A DNA stretch of 21,371 bases, taken from contig JAEWLN010000038.1 in NCBI GenBank assembly GCA_023457535.1, positions 1-21,371 of the forward strand. Reading direction: 5' to 3'. This DNA comes from Bacteroidota bacterium. Lineage in GTDB: Bacteria; Bacteroidota; Bacteroidia; Flavobacteriales; Flavobacteriaceae. The notes beneath the pieces were generated by a model. It did no database searches. It was not told the DNA's origin and saw only the letters and a program-made list of their open reading frames with translations. Numbering within the stretch: position 1 is the stretch's first letter; the number at the start of each line of letters is the position of its first letter. This document shows, one piece after another, positions 16,173 through 21,371 of this stretch. The translations under genes and the position numbers were made by a program.

Positions 16173-16651
16173 GTTGGTTTTTATACGCGAGTCAATGGCA
16201 ACAAAGTAGAATTCATTTTCAAAAACATCCAGCTTCCATTCGACGATGCCAACATTGACGGCTACGTCGTGTTCAAAATTAAACCAGGCCGGATTTGCAA
16301 GTTGGCGATTCGTTCAGCAACAGCGCGAGCATCTATTTCGACTACGACCATCCGATCGTGACAAAACCTGCCGTGACGACGATCCAGTTGCTCGGAACGC
16401 AGGATTTTAATTTTGCGTCGGAATTTGCGCTGTATCCGAACCCAACGTCGGACCTGCTGACCATACAGTCAAAAGCCGGGATGCGGGTCGATTCGGCCGA
16501 GATATATAACACGTTGGGTCAGATCGTGATGGCTGTTACGTCGCCGGCTGACAGTTCGAAAATAGAAGTCTCAGCGCTCCAACCCGGTGTTTACCTGGTG
16601 CGATTGCGCACCGCGCGCGGCCACGCCCACGCGAAATTTGTCAAGCAATAA
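16173..16651 (+). pseudogene. Remnant of a T9SS-secreted protein (C-terminal sorting domain, frameshifted)
   Basis: Two reading frames together give the end of a secreted flavobacterial protein. Frame 1 (16173 to about 16290) reads RVNGNKVEFIFKNIQLPFDD and then GYVVFKIKPG. Frame 2 (from about 16293) reads LQVGDSFSNSASIYFDYDHP. In intact proteins these segments are one continuous domain, so one extra base near 16289-16294 breaks the gene. The rest is a type A T9SS sorting domain: FALYPNPTSDLLTIQSK, IYNTLGQIV, LQPGVYLVRLRT and a final KFVKQ. There is no start codon, signal peptide or N-terminal passenger domain, and stops lie just upstream at 16170. The fragment is therefore headless and frameshifted. 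A terminator-like hairpin (16674-16704) still follows. A sequencing error could explain the frameshift but not the missing front. Confidence 0.8.
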
Positions 16652-16673
16652 TTTTTTTGCACTTAAAATCAAA

Positions 16674-16704
16674 AGCGCTGTCTATATGAGAGCGCTATTT
16701 TTAT
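16674..16704 (+). terminator. Probable terminator after the T9SS remnant
   Basis: AGCGCT (16674-16679) pairs with AGCGCT (16691-16696), followed by ATTTTTAT. Its T tract runs into the -7 box of the next gene. The stem is short (6 bp), with possible extra pairs inside. Confidence 0.6.
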
Positions 16705-16709
16705 ATTTG
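16702..16709 (+). promoter_or_regulatory. -7 box for the exported protein gene
   Basis: TATATTTG matches TAnnTTTG exactly, 36 bases before the ATG at 16746. No TTG is found at the usual -33 distance. Confidence 0.55.
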
Positions 16710-16745
16710 GGCGGGAACTCCCAATAACTAACCAAACCAAACATT

Positions 16746-17762
16746 ATGAAAAAAACATTCAGGAAGAGCATCGCGCTGCTTGCGTTGCTGGGCGCCATCG
16801 GAACTTCAGAGGCACAAATTTCTGTCAGTTCGTCGCACGTAGGCGGCGTAGGGGCATTCAAAAAAGGCGAGCTCAAACGGCTCAAAGGCACCACGACCAT
16901 TTTTGTGCTGAGTTCCAAGTACGATCTGGCCGAGTACGAAAGCATCCTTCAGGACACTTGGACCGTTACCCCGTATAAAGTGATGCTGCACGACGATTTC
17001 TCTGTGCTCGATTACCTTACCGGCGACTACACGTTTGCGTCGATCAGCGGATTCGTAAAGCAAACCAGCAAATCATCCTACGTTCACGGCTATCTCGACA
17101 TCTACATGTACGACCAGGAAGCCGTTGCCAAGTTCGTCAAAAAAAGCAAACCGGAAAAAAAGAATTTCAACGACAAATTCAATGATGCGCTCAACGATGC
17201 TAAAATTCCGATCGCGCGCGTGGAATTGCATCCCACCATCGAATTTATCGCAGCGGCTACCAGGGGCATCAATTCGACCGAAAGCCGGAAACTGCTATAC
17301 AGCGGCGATGCGTTTCACACTTACCAGCTCGGGATGCTCAAAAACAACCTGCAAAAAATCAACAGCCTGATCGCCGAGGAAAAAACGATGTGGATGTACG
17401 GCTCAGACAAAACCCCGGAAATCAAGAACCTCAAAAAGGCCACGCTGTACCTGCCGGATTACCTCAAAATCAAACGAAACGCATTTGCCTTTGCCAACAG
17501 CCAGCGCGATGATAAGGATGTTGCCAATCTAATGGAAGATTATCCGTACAAATACGAATTTTTGACCGAGCAGCAAATGACCGACAAAATTCTCGAAGGC
17601 CAGGATATGTATTACCTCAAATTCACATGCGTCAACGGACAAAAATTTGTGCATGTGGTCAACGGCAAAACAGGCGATCTCGTTTATCGGGAGTACGGCA
17701 CAATGAGTTACAACATCAAAAGCGGCGATTTTAAAGACCTTAGGAAAGCCATCGATAAATAA
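16746..17762 (+). CDS. Exported protein of unknown function
   Basis: A 338-residue protein I do not recognise. It begins with a clear Sec signal peptide: MKKTFRKS, a hydrophobic core (IALLALLGAIG) and a probable cleavage after SEA (residue 23). There is no lipobox, no later membrane segment and no T9SS sorting domain, so the mature protein is likely periplasmic. The body is Lys-rich and mixed alpha/beta. Notable stretches are TTTIFVLSSKYDLAEYESIL, a run of Lys and charged residues around 130-150, and a C-terminal part (FVHVVNGKTGDLVYREYG) resembling beta strands. It has its own -7 box and an A-rich leader, and ends at a compact terminator shared with a convergent gene. Codon use resembles its neighbours. 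The ATG is supported by the signal peptide starting at once. Confidence 0.85.
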   Translation: MKKTFRKSIALLALLGAIGTSEAQISVSSSHVGGVGAFKKGELKRLKGTTTIFVLSSKYDLAEYESILQDTWTVTPYKVMLHDDFSVLDYLTGDYTFASISGFVKQTSKSSYVHGYLDIYMYDQEAVAKFVKKSKPEKKNFNDKFNDALNDAKIPIARVELHPTIEFIAAATRGINSTESRKLLYSGDAFHTYQLGMLKNNLQKINSLIAEEKTMWMYGSDKTPEIKNLKKATLYLPDYLKIKRNAFAFANSQRDDKDVANLMEDYPYKYEFLTEQQMTDKILEGQDMYYLKFTCVNGQKFVHVVNGKTGDLVYREYGTMSYNIKSGDFKDLRKAIDK

Positions 17763-17769
17763 ATTCCAT

Positions 17770-17790
17770 AGCGCTCTTAAGCGCTTTTTT
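17770..17790 (+). terminator. Terminator between convergent genes
   Basis: AGCGCT (17770-17775), a CTTA loop and AGCGCT (17780-17785) are followed by a T run to 17790. The T run overlaps the stop codon of the convergent minus-strand gene (17789-17791). There is no T tract on the minus side. Confidence 0.8.
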
Positions 17791-18487
17791 ATTGATTGTA
17801 AAACCGGCTGTTCCACATGGTGTTGCTGAAACTGCGCCCGCGCATAAAAAATCCGTACATCGCCACGGCAAATAACGATTTGAACAAAAACAAAAAGACA
17901 ATCACGCGCGCCAGGTCGATTTTTTCGCCAAGCGGATTGACCGGAACACACATCGTCAGCACTGCGCTCCATAACACACAAAAGGCCGTAAACCAACCCA
18001 GGTTGCGAACGGGCCAAACTTTGTATTTGCGCCACGGGCTCATGTCGTTTCCCCATTGGTGCACGAGGTAGAAATAGCGGTCGGAGATGGGCGCAAACAA
18101 CAGCGGATCATCGTAATTGTCGAGCCGGAATGCGTTGGTCGGTGCCATGATCATAAAGCCTTGGAGCTGTATCCGGTGCGCGTCTTCGAGCGCCCTGATT
18201 TTAGAAAGCGCCTCTTCCGGGAAACCGCTTTTGAACCGGCCGCTCTCCAGAAAGCGCAACCGGTAGGCGATGCACACTTTTCTGATCTGGTCGATTGAAA
18301 AAATACGGTCCTGGTCCAGCAGCGCCAAATCGAACGCATGGACTGCCACCGCGCCCGGGCGTTCCAAGGCCCCGAGGATAGATTTGCGCCGCTGCTGGTG
18401 CGCGTCCAGCAATTCGGTAACCTGCGCCATGATATCGGGCACATCGCGCGGTTTGCGGTTTTTGAGCAGTTCGTCGACCAGGTGCAT
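17789..18487 (-). CDS. Two-helix membrane protein of unknown function
   Basis: A 232-residue protein I do not recognise. The first two thirds are soluble and charged, largely helical (MHLVDELLKNRKPRDVPDI; a middle part rich in Leu, Arg and Glu). Then comes a conserved-looking stretch DDPLLFAPISDRYFYLVHQW, and two membrane helices near the C-terminus (about NLGWFTAFCVLWSAVLTMCV and VIVFLFLFKSLFAVAMYGFF). It probably sits in the inner membrane with the N-terminal part in the cytoplasm. The frame stays open to a TTG at 18523, but I prefer the ATG at 18485-18487: a -7-like box (18509-18516) would start transcription downstream of that TTG. It is convergent with the exported protein gene and divergent from fabG. 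Confidence 0.75.
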   Translation of the reverse strand: MHLVDELLKNRKPRDVPDIMAQVTELLDAHQQRRKSILGALERPGAVAVHAFDLALLDQDRIFSIDQIRKVCIAYRLRFLESGRFKSGFPEEALSKIRALEDAHRIQLQGFMIMAPTNAFRLDNYDDPLLFAPISDRYFYLVHQWGNDMSPWRKYKVWPVRNLGWFTAFCVLWSAVLTMCVPVNPLGEKIDLARVIVFLFLFKSLFAVAMYGFFMRGRSFSNTMWNSRFYNQ

Positions 18488-18508
18488 GGCACAAGTATTT
18501 GAGTAACC

Positions 18509-18516
18509 TAAAGATA
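18509..18516 (-). promoter_or_regulatory. -7-like box for the membrane protein gene
   Basis: On the minus strand the bases read TATCTTTA, one mismatch from TAnnTTTG, 21 bases before the ATG at 18487. No well-placed TTG was found upstream. Confidence 0.4.
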
Positions 18517-18577
18517 CGCACAAAAATGCGCCGGTGTATCGCCAATGCTGTTAAAAGTTAGTCCGGCGGTGTGGTCA

Positions 18578-18602
18578 TTGCGCGCAAATATTGCTATATT
18601 TG
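18578..18602 (+). promoter_or_regulatory. Probable promoter of fabG
   Basis: TTG (18578-18580) precedes an exact TAnnTTTG match, TATATTTG (18595-18602), by 14 bases, slightly short for this class. The ATG at 18642 follows an A-rich leader of about 35 bases. Confidence 0.55.
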
Positions 18603-18641
18603 AAGCTGCAAAACTGCAAAAAACTAACAAACCCATTCAAT

Positions 18642-19388
18642 ATGAAGATTTTAGAAGGAAAAGTCGCGATCATCACCGGTGCGAGCCGCGGAATCGGTAA
18701 GGGAATTGCCGAAGTTTTCGCCAAACACGGGGCCAACGTCGCCTTTACTTACAGCTCGTCTGCAGCCTCTGCCCAGGAACTCGAAAACCAACTCAACGGC
18801 ATGGGCATCAAATCAAAAGGATACCAATCCAACGCCGCCGATTACGATCAGGCGCACCAACTCATAGAAAACGTGCTTGCTGATTTTGGCACGGTCGACA
18901 TTCTGATCAACAATGCCGGCATCACCAAGGACAACCTGCTCATGCGCATGAGCGAGGAGGATTTTGACCAGGTCATCGACGTCAACCTCAAGTCGGTGTT
19001 CAACATGACCAAGGCCGTACAAAAAACGATGCTTAAAAACCGCGCGGGCTCGATCATCAACATGAGCTCTGTGGTAGGGGTCAAAGGCAACGCCGGACAA
19101 ACCAATTACGCGGCGTCCAAGGCGGGCGTGATCGGTTTTACCAAATCGGTGGCGCTTGAACTCGGATCGCGCAACATCCGCTGCAACGCCATAGCCCCGG
19201 GCTTTATCGAAACGGAAATGACCGGCAAACTGAACGAGGATGTCGTACAGGGATGGCGCGAGAGCATTCCGCTCAAACGCGGCGGAACCCCGGACGACGT
19301 AGCCAATGCGTGTCTGTTCCTTGCCTCGGACCTGAGCGGCTACATCACCGGACAAGTGCTCAACGTAGACGGCGGCATGCTTACCTGA
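18642..19388 (+). CDS. fabG: FabG: 3-oxoacyl-ACP reductase
   Basis: A 248-residue short-chain dehydrogenase that reduces 3-oxoacyl-ACP to 3-hydroxyacyl-ACP with NADPH in fatty acid elongation. It shows the cofactor motif TGASRGIGKG (residues 13-21), NNAG (90-93), Asn115, Ser143 in INMSSVVG, and the catalytic YAASK (Tyr156, Lys160). The C-terminal IAPGFIETEMT and GQVLNVDGGM are typical of FabG rather than of general SDRs, and the length is the family norm. The frame is open upstream to 18591, but the conserved N-terminus starts with the ATG at 18642 (MKILEGKVAIITGAS), downstream of the -7 box. The product, 3-hydroxyacyl-ACP, is the substrate of LpxA, LpxD and FabZ encoded earlier in the window, though fabG is transcribed separately. 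Confidence 0.95.
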   Translation: MKILEGKVAIITGASRGIGKGIAEVFAKHGANVAFTYSSSAASAQELENQLNGMGIKSKGYQSNAADYDQAHQLIENVLADFGTVDILINNAGITKDNLLMRMSEEDFDQVIDVNLKSVFNMTKAVQKTMLKNRAGSIINMSSVVGVKGNAGQTNYAASKAGVIGFTKSVALELGSRNIRCNAIAPGFIETEMTGKLNEDVVQGWRESIPLKRGGTPDDVANACLFLASDLSGYITGQVLNVDGGMLT

Positions 19389-19395
19389 TTTTTGA

Positions 19396-19479
19396 GGAGC
19401 TATTTCCGGCTGTGCGTTGCAATCTTTGCTTTTCTAAAGAAAAAAAGCAAAGGATTTCCACTGCCATCCGGGCTAGGGC
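19396..19479. repeat. Structured intergenic repeat, possible Flavo-1-type element
   Basis: Starting eight bases after the fabG stop, an 84-base element has two flanks (GGAGCTATTTCCGGCTG on the left; GGATTTCCACTGCC and CCGGGCTAGGGC on the right) around a variable hairpin. The hairpin pairs ATC-TTTGCTTTT-CT (about 19422-19435) with AGAAAAAAAGCAAAGGAT (about 19437-19454). CCGG (19406-19409) can pair with CCGG (19468-19471) to close the structure. This layout, constant flanks with a variable central hairpin, matches from memory a repeat often seen after flavobacterial genes, perhaps the Rfam Flavo-1 motif. The family name is uncertain, and the transcribed strand is not known. Confidence 0.6.
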
Positions 19480-19555
19480 ATGTCGTTCCAAAACAACAAC
19501 CGATTAGAACCAGGCCGTTTTTGCCTCCACCGGCAAGCGTCCATCAATCCAACCA

Positions 19556-21371
19556 ATGACCACAAACACCATCCTGCTGATTGTCCTTTCGCTGGTAGTT
19601 GCAGCCGGTGTGTCATTGTTGCAGTATTTTTACAAAGCCGGCCAGCGCAGTGCGATCCACTCGTGGCTGGCTTTACTTCGTTTTGTCGCGGTTTTCGGCC
19701 TGCTGCTGCTTTTGGTCAATCCCGTGGTGTCCCATCGCACGTACGAGATCGAGAAAACGCCGCTTGCACTTGTAGTGGACAATTCGGCATCGGTCAAAGA
19801 TCTTAAAGCCGACGCTGTTGCGCGCCAGGTCTACCAAACACTTTCGCAAGACCCGCGTCTGCAGCAAAAGTTCGACGTGCAGTCGTTTGCATTCGATGCG
19901 GAGCTCGAACCAGCCACCAACTTCGATTTTACCGGCCGCCAGACCAATCTGGACCGCACGGCCAAAAGCCTTAAGAACCTGTATAAGAACAAGATTTTCG
20001 CCACGGTGCTGTTATCGGACGGCAACCAGACCTCGGGCGCGGATTACGTGTACGGGTTTAATCCCGGCAACAAAGTGTATCCCATCGTGTTGGGCGACAC
20101 GACGACATTTATGGATTTGCGCATCGGACAACTCAACGTCAACAAATACGCATTCCATAAAAATAAATTTCCGGTCGAGGTCTTTGTGCAGTATTCCGGC
20201 AATAAAAGCCTCAACGCCAATTTCAGCATCGCCCAGGGCGGCACGGTGCTCCACAAACAAAGCGCGCAATTCTCACCATCGAAGCGCTCGGCGGTTTTCC
20301 AGGTTCTGCTGCCTGCGGATAGAGTAGGGCTGCAGGTGTTCAGGGCATCGGTCACATCGGCCGAGAGCGAAAAGAACACGTACAACAACGTCAAGAATTT
20401 TGCGGTGGAAGTTATGGACCAGCGCACTGAAATCGCGTTGGTGTCTTCCATACTCCATCCGGACATCGGCGCACTCAAACGCGCCATCGAAAGCAATCCG
20501 CAGCGCAAAGTACGCATCCTCAGGCCATCGGAAGTTCCCTCCGTATCTGATTACAACGTGCTCATTCTGTACCAGCCCACCGCGGCGTTCAAGCCCATTT
20601 TTGACCAGAACAAAGCCGCGGGCGTAAACACGTTGGTCATTACCGGTACGGCCACGGATTTCCAGTTTCTGAACATGAACCAGAACCAGCTTGTGTTTCG
20701 CATGGGCGCGCAGGCGGAGGAATACGTAGCCGGTTTTGAAGAACAGTTCAATTTGTTCGCCCAGGACGATATCGGTTTTGAGCAATTGCCGCCGTTGCAA
20801 AATGCTTTTGGCACTGTAACAGCCAATGCCAATGTAGCGGTGTTGTTGTCTTCGCGCATACGCAACATCGGCACGGGCGCGCCATTGCTGGCTTTTTCTG
20901 AAGACCAGGGCAAACGCAGCGCATTCCTTTTGGGCGAAAACATTTGGAAGTGGCGTCTGCAAAGCCATGCAGACCATCAGTCTTTTGAAAAATTCGACAT
21001 CTTTGCGGACAAGATCATTCAATTCCTGGCCTCAAACAATGCACGTAAATCACTTGTGGTCAACCACGAGCGTTTTTACAATTCGGGCGAACCCATTGAG
21101 ATCAACGCACAGTTTTTCAATAAAAATTACGAATTTGATGACAAGGCCCAGCTGTCGATATCGGTCACCAACAAATCCACACGACAAACCAAACACTACG
21201 ATCTGCTCAAAGGGGCCAATACGTACAAGGTCAACCTTGACGGACTCGCTGCCGGGCAATATGAATTTGTGGTGCGCGAGCGCCAATCACGGACGGCTTA
21301 CAACGGCTATTTTGAAATACTCGACTTTGACATCGAAAAGCAATTTGTCAACCCCGATTTGTCCAAACTCA
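19556..21371 (+). CDS. Membrane-anchored VWA-domain protein (3' truncated)
   Basis: The frame is open for 605 codons from the ATG at 19556 to the window edge, with no stop or frameshift. The N-terminus has two membrane helices (about residues 5-22, ILLIVLSLVVAAGVSLL, and 40-58, LALLRFVAVFGLLLLLVNPV). Directly after comes a von Willebrand factor A-like domain: LALVVDNSASVKDL carries the metal-site DxSxS motif (Asp75, Ser77, Ser79 approximately), and VLLSDGNQTSG has the further conserved Asp. Later parts look like beta-sandwich and glutamine-amidotransferase-like segments seen in Bacteroidetes VWA/BatA-type membrane proteins, but I cannot define them firmly. The domain most likely faces the periplasm. 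No clear promoter was found upstream; the structured repeat and about 75 plain bases separate it from fabG. The function is unknown. Confidence 0.85.
   Translation, partial: MTTNTILLIVLSLVVAAGVSLLQYFYKAGQRSAIHSWLALLRFVAVFGLLLLLVNPVVSHRTYEIEKTPLALVVDNSASVKDLKADAVARQVYQTLSQDPRLQQKFDVQSFAFDAELEPATNFDFTGRQTNLDRTAKSLKNLYKNKIFATVLLSDGNQTSGADYVYGFNPGNKVYPIVLGDTTTFMDLRIGQLNVNKYAFHKNKFPVEVFVQYSGNKSLNANFSIAQGGTVLHKQSAQFSPSKRSAVFQVLLPADRVGLQVFRASVTSAESEKNTYNNVKNFAVEVMDQRTEIALVSSILHPDIGALKRAIESNPQRKVRILRPSEVPSVSDYNVLILYQPTAAFKPIFDQNKAAGVNTLVITGTATDFQFLNMNQNQLVFRMGAQAEEYVAGFEEQFNLFAQDDIGFEQLPPLQNAFGTVTANANVAVLLSSRIRNIGTGAPLLAFSEDQGKRSAFLLGENIWKWRLQSHADHQSFEKFDIFADKIIQFLASNNARKSLVVNHERFYNSGEPIEINAQFFNKNYEFDDKAQLSISVTNKSTRQTKHYDLLKGANTYKVNLDGLAAGQYEFVVRERQSRTAYNGYFEILDFDIEKQFVNPDLSKL

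Noticed and set aside
18488..18523. TTG start for the minus-strand membrane protein
   Set aside because: The -7-like box at 18509-18516 would place transcription start after it, and the ATG at 18487 gives a sensible N-terminus.
18591..18641. Upstream extension of fabG
   Set aside because: It overlaps the -7 box and is not part of the conserved FabG N-terminus, which begins at 18642.
20273..21022. 249-codon minus-strand frame
   Set aside because: It is antisense to the VWA-protein frame, which is intact and carries clear motifs upstream in the same frame.
1..21371. CRISPR arrays, insertion sequences, tRNA or rRNA genes
   Set aside because: I saw no regularly spaced repeats, transposase genes or tRNA-like cloverleaf sequences on either strand.

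Overview
The window looks like chromosomal DNA of a Bacteroidota bacterium, most likely Flavobacteriaceae (Flavobacterium or a close relative). The evidence is an LpxC-FabZ fusion, a lipoprotein-type TamL next to TamB, a type IX secretion (T9SS) C-terminal sorting domain, several promoters with the Bacteroidetes -7 box TAnnTTTG, A-rich leaders rather than strong Shine-Dalgarno sites, and flavobacterial-type intergenic repeats. Base composition looks close to half G+C by eye, which is high for Flavobacterium.

Layout. (1) 2-409: C-terminal ATPase part of a sensor histidine kinase. (2) 466-595: a probable 6S-like small RNA with its own promoter, a long closing stem and a terminator. (3) 610-7960, minus strand: tamB then tamL, separated by one base, for outer-membrane/envelope biogenesis. 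(4) 7961-8334: a divergent promoter region. (5) 8335-15025, plus strand: an HD-domain phosphohydrolase, lpxD, lpxC-fabZ, lpxA, efp, a second LpxD-like acyltransferase and a small NTF2-like protein; repeats flank efp. (6) 15167-16039: sucD with its own promoter and terminator. (7) 16173-16651: a frameshifted, headless remnant of a T9SS-secreted protein. (8) 16746-17762: an unrecognised exported protein, convergent with an unrecognised two-helix membrane protein (17789-18487, minus). (9) 18642-19388: fabG, followed by a structured repeat element (19396-19479). (10) 19556 to the window end: a membrane-anchored VWA-domain protein, cut off at its 3' end.

How the genes work together. The core is the early lipid A pathway. 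LpxA acylates UDP-GlcNAc, LpxC deacetylates the product, and LpxD adds the second 3-hydroxyacyl chain. FabZ, fused to LpxC, draws on the same 3-hydroxyacyl-ACP pool, which FabG supplies. The TamL/TamB pair serves the same outer membrane. EF-P and SucD are housekeeping genes embedded in or next to this cluster.

No mobile element, CRISPR array, tRNA or rRNA was seen. No clearly novel multi-gene system stands out. The best candidates for a second look are the 6S-like RNA, the LpxD paralogue coupled to an NTF2-like gene, the structured repeat after fabG, and the exported protein of unknown function.
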